A stretch of 64,000 nucleotides of DNA from Flavobacteriales bacterium (GCA_026129465.1 JAHCIA010000001.1:3796001-3860000), one strand, 5' to 3'. Shown: positions 33,127 to 43,274, counted from the stretch's first letter. Translations and numbers: made by a program. Notes: generated from the sequence alone by a model not told the origin.

Positions 33127-34566
33127 TCATACCGCCAGGCCGAGCATGCACACATCGTCCACCTGTTCGGTGCGTCCACGCCAGGTGTCAAAGGCCTGGT
33201 CCAGCACGCGCGCCTGTTCGTCCAGCGGCAGGTGGTGGTGCTCGTCCAGCAGCGTTTTCAGGCGTTCGCTCATGAAGCGCTTGCCATTGGGTCCGCCGAA
33301 CTGGTCCACGTACCCATCGCTGAACAGGTAGATGCGATCGCCGGAACTGTAGGCGATCCGGTGCACGGTGAAGCGGCGGTCCAGATCGTGGTGCGCACCC
33401 CCGATGGGTTTGCGGTCCCCGTTGATCACTGTCACCTGGCCTCCATGCGACCAATAGAGCGGCCTGAAGGCTCCGGCGAAAAGGATCTCACGGGTGCGGC
33501 GGTCCACCCGGCACAGGGCGATGTCCATACCGTCGCCCGATCCCTGTTTGCGGCCCTGTTGATGCAGGGTGGTCACCAGACGGGTGTTTAGGATGTTGAG
33601 CAGTTCGGCGGGGTCCTTGTCGTGGTGGCGCGGCACGATCTCGTTCAGCAGGGAGCAGCAGATGGTGGCGAGCATGGCGCCGGGCAAGCCATGTCCGGTG
33701 CAGTCGGCGGCGGCTACGAAGCAGCGGTCCTCATCCACACGATGCACCCAGTGGAAATCGCCGCTCACAAGGTCCTTGGGGCGGTCGATGACGAAATGGT
33801 CGTCGAAGAAGGCATCATAGGCTTCGGGCCGTGGTACCAGCGCACGTTGGATCTTGCCGGCGTAGGCCATGCTGTCGGTCATGCCGGCGTGGCGGGCCTG
33901 CAGGCTGCCCATCTCATCCTCGTCGCGTTTCAGCCAGCGGCCCACGGAGCGGTAGAGCACCACGGCCGAGACGGCCAGCAGCAGCACGGCGATGAACAAA
34001 TTGCGCCAGAGGGCGGCCAGGGCGCGGGCATCGGCTTCGGCAGCGGGGTGGAGGGCCACCACGTGCGCCACGGTGCGCCCATCGGCATCACGCAGGGCAT
34101 CGCTCGCCAACAGCACGTCGCCGGCGGAGATCCTGCCCTCCTTGGAGCGCAGCACATTCGCCGCTTCCGGAACCGGCATCTGGTAGGCGGGCGTGGTCTC
34201 CGAGGTCACGAGTTCCACCGGAGCACCCTGGGCGTCCAAGGTCACGATGCGCAGCGGGCTTTGCAGACCCAGGCGGTCCGCCGTGCGGCGCAGGTGGTCG
34301 TGCAGCACGTAATAGCGCGCGTCCTGCGTGTTCTTGATGATCAGGCCCGGTTCCCGGTATTTCTCCAGCAGCAGGTCCACGTGGCGGGCGTCCAATTGTG
34401 CCGCCAACGAAGCGGTGGCCGTGCCCAGGTTCTTGAGGGCTTCCTGCCGTTGTTCGCGGCGATCGGACAGATGCGCAAGGGCGATCACCGTGATGCTCAA
34501 CATCAGCAACACGGCGTGCACGGCCAGCAGGACCTTGCGTGTGGTGCGGGGTTTCGCGTTCGCCAA
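33127..34566 (-). CDS. SpoIIE/PP2C-family protein phosphatase with membrane sensor
   Basis: About 479 residues. A transmembrane helix near the start (VLLAVHAVLLMLSITVIAL), an extracytoplasmic sensor of about 150 residues, a second helix (NLFIAVLLLAVSAVVLY), then a PP2C domain: LVSGDFHWVHRVDED, ADCTGHGLPGAMLATI, later FSDGYVDQFGG. It dephosphorylates serine/threonine, usually an anti-anti-sigma partner; none is adjacent. No ATG precedes the first helix. TTG 34566 is my choice, because the longer TTG frame (34677) would translate an inverted-repeat region. Confidence 0.82.
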   Translation of the reverse strand: MANAKPRTTRKVLLAVHAVLLMLSITVIALAHLSDRREQRQEALKNLGTATASLAAQLDARHVDLLLEKYREPGLIIKNTQDARYYVLHDHLRRTADRLGLQSPLRIVTLDAQGAPVELVTSETTPAYQMPVPEAANVLRSKEGRISAGDVLLASDALRDADGRTVAHVVALHPAAEADARALAALWRNLFIAVLLLAVSAVVLYRSVGRWLKRDEDEMGSLQARHAGMTDSMAYAGKIQRALVPRPEAYDAFFDDHFVIDRPKDLVSGDFHWVHRVDEDRCFVAAADCTGHGLPGAMLATICCSLLNEIVPRHHDKDPAELLNILNTRLVTTLHQQGRKQGSGDGMDIALCRVDRRTREILFAGAFRPLYWSHGGQVTVINGDRKPIGGAHHDLDRRFTVHRIAYSSGDRIYLFSDGYVDQFGGPNGKRFMSERLKTLLDEHHHLPLDEQARVLDQAFDTWRGRTEQVDDVCMLGLAV

Positions 34567-34601
34567 TGCCGTAGTGCCCGGATGTTCCAACGGGCGGGCG
34601 T

Positions 34602-34740
34602 TCCTACGGCCTTTTTGGGTGGAAGGTTGGGTGGCGCAGGCCGTAGGAGTCTGCCGGCCGACAGGTAGGGTCAGCAAGTTGAGGGGTTGGATGTCGATTC
34701 ATCCGCCAACCGACCACGATCGCCAACCTTCAACCACCCC
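34602..34740. repeat. nested inverted repeats between pruA and the phosphatase gene
   Basis: TCCTACGGCC (34602-34611) pairs with GGCCGTAGGA (34639-34648). GGAAGGTTGGGTGGCG (34621-34636) pairs imperfectly with CGCCAACCTTCAACC (34721-34735). GGTTGGAT (34687-34694 region) faces ATCCGCCAACC. The region reads as decayed short-period repeats. Confidence 0.6.
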
Positions 34741-36369
<1,629 letters not shown>

Positions 36370-36392
36370 GGGGGATGGATGTTCCTGGAAAG

Positions 36393-36421
36393 GCGCGGCC
36401 GCCCTTGGTGGGCGGCCGCGC
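36393..36421 (-). terminator. 12-bp GC hairpin between can and pruA
   Basis: Perfect stem GCGCGGCCGCCC (36393-36404) with GGGCGGCCGCGC (36410-36421), five-base loop, followed on the minus strand by CTTTCC. It lies 30 bases after the carbonic anhydrase stop and immediately after the pruA -7 box, so it may end one transcript and form the 5' end of the next. Confidence 0.65.
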
Positions 36422-36428
36422 AAAGATA
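36421..36428 (-). promoter_or_regulatory. -7 box TATCTTTG for pruA
   Basis: Exact TAnnTTTG match on the minus strand. Its last base is the first base of the hairpin stem. The leader is about 51 bases. Confidence 0.6.
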
Positions 36429-36450
36429 TCCGGCATCGGTGGTGCGCTGG

Positions 36451-37116
36451 TCAGCGAACGGTCACCGCGCGGCGCTCAGGCTCGTACGAGTCGCGTGTCA
36501 CGCCCAGGTCCTTAATCACGCCATCCTTCAGGCTGTAGACCCAGCCGTGGACCTTCACCTTGCGTCCGTTGGCCCAGGCATCGCGCAGCAGCGAGGTGCG
36601 GCTCAGGTCGTACACCTGCTCGGCCACGTTCAGTTCCACCAGACGGTCGAAGCGCTTGTCCTCGTTCCGGATGCCCTTGAGTTCATCGGTATGCAGCCGC
36701 ACCACATCGCGGATGTTGCGCACCCAGTTGGCCGCGTAGCCGCCGAACTCATTGCCCATGGCGGCCTTCACACCGCCGCAGCCGTAGTGGCCGCACACGA
36801 TGATGTGGTCGATCTTCAGCACGTTCACGCCGTAGTCCACCACGCTCAGCAGGTTCATGTCCGTGTGCAGCACCATGTTGGCGATGTTGCGGTGTATGAA
36901 CATGTCGCCGGGCATGGTGCCGGTGATCTCGTTGGGCGGCACACGGCTGTCGCTGCAGCCGATCCACAGGAAGAAGGGATCCTGGTGCTTGGCGAGTTCC
37001 TTGAACAGTTTGGGGTTGACCTTGTGCATGCGCTTGCTCCAGTCCTTGTTGTTGCGGAGCAGCGCCTCGTGCAATTTGGGGTCGTTCTTCTTGGTCGTTT
37101 TGGTCTTCTTGCTCAT
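36451..37116 (-). CDS. can: beta-class carbonic anhydrase
   Basis: 221 residues. Zinc ligands Cys54 (GCSDSR, with Asp56 and Arg58), His110 and Cys113 (CGHYGCGG). Interconverts CO2 and bicarbonate. The N-terminus is basic (MSKKTKTTKKN). It follows the SulP transporter gene by 29 bases on the same strand, so the two probably form an operon for bicarbonate handling. Confidence 0.95.
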   Translation of the reverse strand: MSKKTKTTKKNDPKLHEALLRNNKDWSKRMHKVNPKLFKELAKHQDPFFLWIGCSDSRVPPNEITGTMPGDMFIHRNIANMVLHTDMNLLSVVDYGVNVLKIDHIIVCGHYGCGGVKAAMGNEFGGYAANWVRNIRDVVRLHTDELKGIRNEDKRFDRLVELNVAEQVYDLSRTSLLRDAWANGRKVKVHGWVYSLKDGVIKDLGVTRDSYEPERRAVTVR

Positions 37117-37145
37117 GGTCGTGGTTTCTTTTTCTGGTCCCTGTG

Positions 37146-38753
37146 TCAAGGGGTGATGCGTTCGGCCACCTCGCGCACCTGCTCACCCAGTTCAGTGGGG
37201 CGCTTGCCGCGTTGTGTCCTATCCTTGAAGCCGACGAGTTCGCAGCTGATGCCGCGCTTCGCCGCCTCGCCGATGAATTCTTCGATGATCTCGCGCACGT
37301 CCGGGTCCAGGTCCACCGTGCGGCGCGCATCGATGATCACCTTGGCCCCGTCGGGCAGTTCGCCCAGGGTGCGCTTCACACCGGCCTTGTTCAGGAAGGT
37401 GACGTCCTCGCTGAGCTCGATGTGGATGGGCATGCCGGGCAGGTGCTTGCTGGGGTCGAAGTGGAAGGGTGTGCTGTAGTTCTTCCAAAGGATGTGGATG
37501 ATGGCCACACCCAGGCCGAGGAAGACGCCGGTGAGCAGGTCGATGAAGGCCACACCCACCACGGTGACGATGAATGGTGCGAATTGCATGAAGCCCGCCT
37601 TCCACATGGTCTTGAATTGCGATGGCTTGGCCAGTTTGTAGCCCACCATCAGCAGCACGGCGGCCAGGCTGGCGTTGGGAATGAGCCGCAGCACGCCGGG
37701 GATGGCCAGCACGCACAGCAGCAGCAGCATTCCGTGCAGCACGGCGCTGAGCTTGGTGCGCCCACCGCTCTGGATGTTGGCCGAGCTGCGCACGATCACC
37801 TGCGTGATGGGCAGGCCGCCGATGAGGCCGCTGAGGGTGTTGCCCAGGCCCTGCGCGTGCAACTCCCGGTTGGCGGGGGTGACCCGTTTCCAGGGATCGA
37901 GCTTGTCGGTGGCTTCCACGCACAGCAACGTTTCCAGGCTGGCCACGATGGCCAGGGTGAAGGCCACCGTCCAGAGTTTGTAGGACATCAGTGCGCTGAA
38001 GTCCGGCATCACGATGATGCCTGAGAGGTCGGCATCGCCGAGGTTGCCGAGGTTCGGCAGGTCGGGCAGTTCCACGTAGTGCCCCAGGCCTACTTCCAGC
38101 AGCGCATGGCCTTGGAACAGCATGGCCAGGAAGATGCCCGCGGCCACGGCCATGAGCGATCCCGGCACGGTGGCCAGCGCCTTGATGCGGCGCAGGAAGG
38201 GCCGCTCCCAGAGTATCAGCAGCGCGAGACCAACCAGGGTGATCACCACGGCGCCCGGGGTGATGCGGTCCATCATGTTGCTGAATTCGGTCACCTGGTC
38301 GTAGTGGTCGGCCTCCTCGAAGGTGAAGTGCTCCACGCTGTGCTCATCGTAGCCCATGGCGGGGAAGATCTGCTTGCGCAGGATGAGGATGCCGATGCCT
38401 GCGAGCATGCCCTTGATCACCGAGTTGGGGAAATAGTAGGCGATGATGCCGCCCTTGAGGAAGCCCAACGCGATCTGGATCAGGCCCGAGATGACCACGG
38501 CGGCGAGGAAGAACTCGTAGGTGCCGAGATCCTCCACCGCGGCGAGCACAATGGCGATAAGGCCCGCCGCCGGGCCGCTGACACCCAGGGGGGAGCCGCT
38601 GGCCAGCCCCACCACCACGCCGCCCACGATGCCCGCGATGAGACCCGCGATGGGTGGCGCGCCGGATGCTGCCGCGATGCCAAGGCAGAGTGGCAGCGCC
38701 ACGAGGAAGACGACGATGGAGGCAGGAAGGTCCTGTTTCCAATGGGACAACAT
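37146..38753 (-). CDS. SulP-family anion transporter with STAS domain
   Basis: 535 residues: about twelve transmembrane helices (LPLCLGIAAASGAPPIAGL, GVSGPAAGLIAIVLAA, SLETLLCVEATDKLD, GLPITQVIVRSSANIQSGG) and a short C-terminal STAS-like domain (DGAKVIIDARRTVDLDPDV). SulP members carry sulfate, bicarbonate or dicarboxylates. Pairing with carbonic anhydrase favours bicarbonate. A TAGCTTCG box lies 22 bases upstream. Confidence 0.92.
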   Translation of the reverse strand: MLSHWKQDLPASIVVFLVALPLCLGIAAASGAPPIAGLIAGIVGGVVVGLASGSPLGVSGPAAGLIAIVLAAVEDLGTYEFFLAAVVISGLIQIALGFLKGGIIAYYFPNSVIKGMLAGIGILILRKQIFPAMGYDEHSVEHFTFEEADHYDQVTEFSNMMDRITPGAVVITLVGLALLILWERPFLRRIKALATVPGSLMAVAAGIFLAMLFQGHALLEVGLGHYVELPDLPNLGNLGDADLSGIIVMPDFSALMSYKLWTVAFTLAIVASLETLLCVEATDKLDPWKRVTPANRELHAQGLGNTLSGLIGGLPITQVIVRSSANIQSGGRTKLSAVLHGMLLLLCVLAIPGVLRLIPNASLAAVLLMVGYKLAKPSQFKTMWKAGFMQFAPFIVTVVGVAFIDLLTGVFLGLGVAIIHILWKNYSTPFHFDPSKHLPGMPIHIELSEDVTFLNKAGVKRTLGELPDGAKVIIDARRTVDLDPDVREIIEEFIGEAAKRGISCELVGFKDRTQRGKRPTELGEQVREVAERITP

Positions 38754-38775
38754 GCGGGAACGGTTTGGATGGATC

Positions 38776-38783
38776 CGAAGCTA
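38776..38783 (-). promoter_or_regulatory. -7-like box TAGCTTCG for the sulP-can operon
   Basis: Minus strand, 22 bases before ATG 38753. Confidence 0.55.
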
Positions 38784-38850
38784 CTGACCAGCGAAAACGG
38801 TGGCGCGTGGTGCGGCACGTGGCAACGGCGCGCACAGGGCGGGCCGGCGG

Positions 38851-39183
38851 TCAACCCATCCAGGGCGGTGGGTGCGGAACCTCCCCGTAGAGGGGCATGC
38901 AGGGCACATCGGCCGGTGACCAGGGATGCGCGTCGTCGTCGTCTGATCCACCGTGGTCCGGCATCACCACCCAGGTGAAGGCCACGGCATGTTTGGTCTC
39001 CTCCTCTTCGCCCACCGGGCTGGGTGTGGGAACACCATACTCATCGCAGATCACGCGCGTGCCGCTGGCGTTCATCACCCACGGCATCATCCACAGCCAG
39101 AAGGCCACGAACAGGGCCAGTGCGCGGATCGCCAGGCCGTACACCAGAAGTGCACGGGAGGTGGGGGCGAAGGGGCGTGTCAC
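38851..39183 (-). CDS. small membrane protein, function unknown
   Basis: 110 residues with one strong transmembrane segment (GLAIRALALFVAFWLWMMPWV) and a long acidic, proline-rich extramembrane tail (GSDDDDAHPWSPADVPCMPLY). Family not recognised. The GTG start at 39183 is chosen because TAATTTCG ends five bases before it; the longer frame from 39240 would precede the promoter box. Confidence 0.65.
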   Translation of the reverse strand: MTRPFAPTSRALLVYGLAIRALALFVAFWLWMMPWVMNASGTRVICDEYGVPTPSPVGEEEETKHAVAFTWVVMPDHGGSDDDDAHPWSPADVPCMPLYGEVPHPPPWMG

Positions 39184-39188
39184 GGCCG

Positions 39189-39196
39189 CGAAATTA
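39189..39196 (-). promoter_or_regulatory. -7-like box TAATTTCG, minus strand
   Basis: Ends five bases before the GTG start at 39183. Same 13-base context (TAATTTCGCGGCC) as the box before uvrA at 598-605. Confidence 0.55.
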
Positions 39197-39252
39197 GGGG
39201 CGGGCCGCTTGGCCCCCGGAGGTTTGTCACGAATTAACACCCGGATGATGCC

Positions 39253-39639
39253 TCAGTTCTCCAGCGCGGGCCAGCACAGGAGGAAGGGCGGAATGCGCAC
39301 GCGGAACATGCTGCCATCGTCCATGCGGCGCATCAGATAGCTGCCTTCCATGCGCCCCAGACCGCTGCGCAGATCGCAGGCACTGGAGTAGGTGAAGGAA
39401 CCGCCCGGCAAGAGCACAGGTGTCTGGCCCACCACGCCGGGGCCTTCCACTTCGCGTTCGCTGGCCAGGCTGTCGGTGATGGTCCATTGCCGGCGCAGCA
39501 ACTGCACCGTGCCACGGCCCGTGTTCACCAAGGTGACCCGGTAGCCGAAGACGAAACGACCTGCGCGCGGATCGCTGTGCGCCGCATCGAATCGTGCGCG
39601 CACCGTCACTTGTATGTCGTGCGATATCGCCGTGGACAT
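39253..39639 (-). CDS. apaG: ApaG family protein
   Basis: 128 residues, the usual ApaG length, with VTVRARFDAAHSDPRAGRF, FGYRVTLVNTG, LLRRQWTITDS, GVVGQTPVLLPGGSFTYSS and GSYLMRRMDDG. A fibronectin-like beta-sandwich; linked to Co/Mg phenotypes but without a proven enzymatic role. A TAACCTTG box ends four bases before ATG 39639. Confidence 0.93.
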   Translation of the reverse strand: MSTAISHDIQVTVRARFDAAHSDPRAGRFVFGYRVTLVNTGRGTVQLLRRQWTITDSLASEREVEGPGVVGQTPVLLPGGSFTYSSACDLRSGLGRMEGSYLMRRMDDGSMFRVRIPPFLLCWPALEN

Positions 39640-39643
39640 GGTG

Positions 39644-39651
39644 CAAGGTTA
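39644..39651 (-). promoter_or_regulatory. -7-like box TAACCTTG for apaG
   Basis: Minus strand; gap CACC of four bases, identical to the gap before the SDR gene at 20327. Confidence 0.5.
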
Positions 39652-39661
39652 AGTGGTATTG

Positions 39662-39693
39662 GTAGTTGGAACTTGGGAAGTTGAGAAGTTGGG
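39662..39693. repeat. octamer repeats (AAGTTGGG type)
   Basis: Four period-8 units: GTAGTTGG, AACTTGGG, AAGTTGAG, AAGTTGGG, between apaG and the divergent small secreted protein gene. Confidence 0.75.
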
Positions 39694-39748
39694 GGTCTAT
39701 CGTTCGCGTATGCGATCACCACCGCGCAGGTTACATTCACCGGCCACC

Positions 39749-40066
39749 ATGCCAGCGCGCTCCATCCTGTCCATCGCCTGCCTGCTGTTCGCCTCCTTCG
39801 TGCTGGGGCAATCCGGCGCCGCGAACAAGAGCAAGCCGGTGGCCGCTGCGCCACGCGCCATCTATCATGCCGATGAGGACCTGTGGACGCTGGATCCGCC
39901 TTTCGCGGCCGATGAGCCCTACGTGTTGCAGGACCGCAACGGCCTGGTGATCGGCGGCGCCACCCTGCGTGCCGGTGCGGCCATCGACCTGTCCGGCCTG
40001 CCGCCGGGCATCTACGTCATGCGCTTCTCGCGGCGCAATGTGGTGGTGCCCATCACCCGGGAGTGA
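39749..40066 (+). CDS. minimal secreted protein, mostly T9SS-type C-terminal domain
   Basis: 105 residues. Signal peptide MPARSILSIACLLFASFVLGQ, about 35 low-complexity residues, then a C-terminal-domain-like segment: YVLQDRNGLVIGGATLRAGA, then IDLSGLPPGIYVMRF. There is almost no passenger. It may be a small T9SS cargo or an isolated domain. ATG 39749 is chosen for the signal peptide; TACATTCA lies nine bases upstream. It is followed by another T9SS gene. Confidence 0.7.
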   Translation: MPARSILSIACLLFASFVLGQSGAANKSKPVAAAPRAIYHADEDLWTLDPPFAADEPYVLQDRNGLVIGGATLRAGAAIDLSGLPPGIYVMRFSRRNVVVPITRE

Positions 40067-40078
40067 TCGCCGCGCCGC

Positions 40079-40086
40079 TACCTTGG
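40079..40086 (+). promoter_or_regulatory. -7-like box TACCTTGG
   Basis: Plus strand, ends 14 bases before ATG 40101. Confidence 0.5.
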
Positions 40087-40100
40087 CGCTCCTTTCACCC

Positions 40101-41153
40101 ATGACCACCATGCGCCTTCCGTTGTTGCCGGCACTGCTCCTCATCACTTCCGCACAGGCCCAGTACCAGGGTCCCGAAAGCGTGGAGTACGACCCCGTGG
40201 GCGACCGTTACCTGGTGAGCAATACGCAGAGTTCCTCCATCAAGGCGCGCGACCAGGCCGGTGTGGTCACGGACTTCGCCACGGGCCTGCCCAATGCGCC
40301 CTATGGTCTGGAGATCATGGGCGATGTGCTCTACGCCTGCATGGGCAATGGCGTGCGCGGCTTCAGCCTGACCACCGGGCAGCAGGTGTATGTGCGCAAC
40401 CTGGGCGCCAGCTTCCCCAACGGCATCACCACCGATGGCACGCACCTCTACATCACGGACTTCGCCAGCGGCGCGCGCCGCATCTACAAAGTGGATCCCG
40501 TGGCGGACAGCCATGTGACACTGGTGGCCAACACCGGCCAGCAACCCAACGGCATCGTGTGGGATCCGGTCGGCGACAGATTGGTGGTGGTCTTCTGGGG
40601 AAGCAATGCGCCGATCAAGAGCTATGACCGCATCACCGGCGCCGAGACCGTGCTGGTGGCGAACACCGGCGTGGGCAACATCGATGGCGTCACCATCGAC
40701 TGCAACGGCGACTTCCTCATCGCTTCGTGGAGCCCGGCGCGCATCACACGCTACGTTTCCACCTTCGCTGGCGGCGGAACGAACCTCAACGTGCCCGGTC
40801 TGAACAATCCGGCGGATATCGACTTCGACGAGTTGCACCAGCGCGTGTGCATCCCCAACACCGGATCGAACACCGTGGTGCTCTTCGACATCAGCGCGCA
40901 ATGCCTGCCCACCAGCGTGGATGTGGTGGATCATGTGTCGATCCAGGTATGGCCCAGCCCCACCAGTGGGCCGTTGTGGATACAAGGGGTGCCCACCGGG
41001 GAGCCCTTCACGCTGCGCGATGCGCTGGGTGCGACGGTGCTCTCCGGCAGCACCATGCGCGGCACCGCGCTGGATCTGGCCGCGTTGCCGACCGGCCTGT
41101 ACTTCCTGCACCTGCCCCTGCGTGCCTGCATCCGGCGTGTGGTGAAGGAGTGA
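40101..41153 (+). CDS. secreted SMP-30/NHL-like beta-propeller protein with T9SS domain
   Basis: 350 residues. Signal peptide about 1-20 (TTMRLPLLPALLLITSAQAQ); propeller repeats such as PNAPYGLEIMGDVLYAC, FPNGITTDGTHLYITDF, QPNGIVWDPVGDRLVVVF, VGNIDGVTIDCNGDFLI and NNPADIDFDELHQRVCIPN; then a sorting domain ending LPTGLYFLHLPLRAC. The domain lacks a clear FPNP start (VWPSPTSG instead). Probably a surface protein; ligand unknown. Confidence 0.8.
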   Translation: MTTMRLPLLPALLLITSAQAQYQGPESVEYDPVGDRYLVSNTQSSSIKARDQAGVVTDFATGLPNAPYGLEIMGDVLYACMGNGVRGFSLTTGQQVYVRNLGASFPNGITTDGTHLYITDFASGARRIYKVDPVADSHVTLVANTGQQPNGIVWDPVGDRLVVVFWGSNAPIKSYDRITGAETVLVANTGVGNIDGVTIDCNGDFLIASWSPARITRYVSTFAGGGTNLNVPGLNNPADIDFDELHQRVCIPNTGSNTVVLFDISAQCLPTSVDVVDHVSIQVWPSPTSGPLWIQGVPTGEPFTLRDALGATVLSGSTMRGTALDLAALPTGLYFLHLPLRACIRRVVKE

Positions 41154-41159
41154 CCGCCG

Positions 41160-41409
41160 CTCGATCATCGTCCGGCACCGCGCGGATGCGCACCGTCACA
41201 GGCAGATGGTCGCTGTCGGCTTGGCACCATTCGATGCGGTCCTTGGGAAGATGATCGAGGTGGGTCCGCAGATATGGGTGCAAGGGTCGCTCGTTCGCCT
41301 GCCAGGTGCGGAGCTGTCGCCACGATGTCGCTCACTCCACACAGGTGTCGTTGAGCAGGGTGAAGCGGAAGGAGAGACGGTTGTGCGCGACGGGATGATC
41401 AACCTCCAT
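41160..41409 (-). pseudogene. possible remnant of an endonuclease/exonuclease/phosphatase-fold gene
   Basis: Minus strand, one frame: a 25-codon piece from ATG 41407-41409 (VDHPVAHNRLSFRFTLLND) ends at TGA, then the same frame reads on with LDHLPKDRIEWCQADSDHLP and VTVRIRAVPDD. The ADSDHLPV block resembles the SDHxPV end of EEP-family enzymes. The rest of the gene is not found. Otherwise the 309-base gap 41154-41462 shows only a TATCTTTC box at 41434-41441 for the next gene. Confidence 0.3.
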
Positions 41410-41462
41410 CGCCCTTTTCGAATTTCAGCGGGTTATCTTTCATGTCCCAAGACCCTATCGCC

Positions 41463-43196
41463 ATGCGTTCCACATTCCATTTGTTGCTGGTCGCCGCTTT
41501 GTTCCTGTCGGCCTGTTCCACCCCCGGTCCTGCGGAAGAAGCACCGGAAGTGACCGCCAAGCGCGGCTGCGGACCCACCCTGGTGCACGACCACGACTGG
41601 TACACCAGCGGCAAGCGCCAACCCTTGCGCGAAGGGCTGGACGGCCTGCACTACCCGATCACCACGGACGCCTCCCTGCCACAAGGCCGGCGGGACAGTG
41701 TGCAACGCTACTTCGACCAGGGCCTGATGCTCGCCTATGGATTCAACCACGCCGAAGCCGCGCGCAGCTTCTGGCAGGCCGCGCTGGACGACACCACCTG
41801 CGCCATGGCGTGGTGGGGCTTCGCCTACGTGATGGGCCCCAACTACAATGCCGGCATGGAGCCGGACAACTACCAACGCGCCTGGGACGCCGTGCAGCAG
41901 GCCATTCGCCGTATGGACGCTTGCACCACCAAGGAACGCGACCTGATCGACGCCATGGCGCAACGCTATGCCCATGAACCGCCCGAAGACCGGGCGCCGC
42001 TGGACGAGGCCTATGCCAGTGCCTTGCGCGTGCTGGCCCACCGTTATCCGGACGATCCGGACATCGCCACGCTCTTCGCCGAAAGCCTCATGGACCTGCA
42101 CCCCTGGGACCTTTGGGGAAGGGATGGCGGCGTGAAGCCCTGGACGCCGGAGATCATCGCCGCGCTGGAACGCAGCATCAAACTCTTCCCGGACCACCCC
42201 GGTGCGCACCACCTGTACATCCACGCGGTGGAAGCCTCGCGTTCGCCGGACCGCGCGCTGCCCAGTGCCGCCTATTTGGAGCACGCCGTGCCCGGCAGCG
42301 GCCACCTCACGCACATGCCCGCGCACATCTACATCCGCACCGGCCGCTACCACCAGGGCGTGGTCACCAATCAGCGCAGCGTGAAGGCCGATGAGAAGTA
42401 CATGGCCGCCTGCCACGCGCACGGCATCTACCCGCTGGTCTACTTCCCGCACAACATCCACTTCATCAGCGCCTGCGCCGCCATGGGCGGTGAACGCGAA
42501 CTGGCGTGGGAAAGCGCGCTGGACCTGCGCGCCAGTCTGGCACAGGACCTGATCCATGCGCCGGGATTCGCCGCGCTGGAACACTACCACGCCTACCCGT
42601 GGATGGTGGCCGTGAAGCTGGGCATGTGGGACCGGCTGGCCAGGGAGTCGGCGCCGGACAGCATGCTCTACGGGGCGGCGCTCTGGCATTTCGCGCAGGG
42701 CATGCGGCAGGCGCGCACCGGCGAAGTGTCCAAGGCACAGGTATCGCTGGAAGCCCTACGCCGTTTGGTGGCGGATGAGCGCATGCAGACGCTGACCATC
42801 TGGGAGGTGAACACCGTGCCCGGCATCCTCGCCGTGGCCGAACCGCTGTTGCGTGGCGAGATCCTCGCTGCGCAAGGCGATCTGGAGGCGGCGATCGAAG
42901 CGCTGTACCGGGCCGTGGACGCCGAGGATGCGCTGCAATACCAGGAGCCGCCCGACTGGCCCTTCCCCGTGCGGCACGATCTGGGCGCGCTGTTGCTGCG
43001 TGCCGGACGTTCGGCCGAAGCCGAGCAGGCCTACCGCGAGGACCTTTTCCACTGGCCGGAGAACGGCTATGCCCTGCAGGGCTTGCGCTCCGCGCTGCGC
43101 GCCCAGGACCGCCACGATGCCGCCCGCGACCTGGGACCGCGCATAGACAAGGCTTGGGAGCACGCCGATGCCGCGGTGCGCACGGCCATGCGTTGA
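41463..43196 (+). CDS. TPR-containing lipoprotein
   Basis: 577 residues. Lipoprotein signal MRSTFHLLLVAALFLSAC (lipobox LSAC). The mature protein is a solenoid: LAYGFNHAEAARSFWQAAL, DHPGAHHLYIHAVEAS, HLTHMPAHIYIRTGRYHQG, ending with clear TPR units (LLLRAGRSAEAEQAYREDL). The HPGAHHxYIHAxE block is shared by many bacterial TPR proteins. No enzymatic role known to me. ATG 41442 directly abuts the TATCTTTC box, so ATG 41463 (21-base leader) is the real start. Confidence 0.82.
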   Translation: MRSTFHLLLVAALFLSACSTPGPAEEAPEVTAKRGCGPTLVHDHDWYTSGKRQPLREGLDGLHYPITTDASLPQGRRDSVQRYFDQGLMLAYGFNHAEAARSFWQAALDDTTCAMAWWGFAYVMGPNYNAGMEPDNYQRAWDAVQQAIRRMDACTTKERDLIDAMAQRYAHEPPEDRAPLDEAYASALRVLAHRYPDDPDIATLFAESLMDLHPWDLWGRDGGVKPWTPEIIAALERSIKLFPDHPGAHHLYIHAVEASRSPDRALPSAAYLEHAVPGSGHLTHMPAHIYIRTGRYHQGVVTNQRSVKADEKYMAACHAHGIYPLVYFPHNIHFISACAAMGGERELAWESALDLRASLAQDLIHAPGFAALEHYHAYPWMVAVKLGMWDRLARESAPDSMLYGAALWHFAQGMRQARTGEVSKAQVSLEALRRLVADERMQTLTIWEVNTVPGILAVAEPLLRGEILAAQGDLEAAIEALYRAVDAEDALQYQEPPDWPFPVRHDLGALLLRAGRSAEAEQAYREDLFHWPENGYALQGLRSALRAQDRHDAARDLGPRIDKAWEHADAAVRTAMR

Positions 43197-43237
43197 GCGG
43201 GCCAGGGCTGTCGCGCCTTGGCTCAATGAACCTTGAA

Positions 43238-43274
43238 TGGACATGCATTCGCGGTTCATCCAGGTCATACACGG
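43238..43274 (+). repeat. diverged copy of the 50693-type intergenic element
   Basis: GCGGTTCATCCAGGTCATAC followed by ACGG matches the GTTCATCCACATCCATGCACGG core at 50775-50829 with several changes. The rest of the 285-base gap 43197-43481 shows no gene. Confidence 0.35.

Noticed and set aside
31595..33331. 578-residue plus-strand open frame
   Set aside because: Opposite the DUF349 repeat protein; leucine-valine-rich shadow translation.
34567..34677. longer TTG start of the SpoIIE-type phosphatase
   Set aside because: The added residues come from inverted-repeat DNA and have no conserved feature.
41434..41462. ATG 41442 as start of the TPR lipoprotein
   Set aside because: It directly follows the TATCTTTC box, leaving no room for transcription start; ATG 41463 begins the lipoprotein signal.
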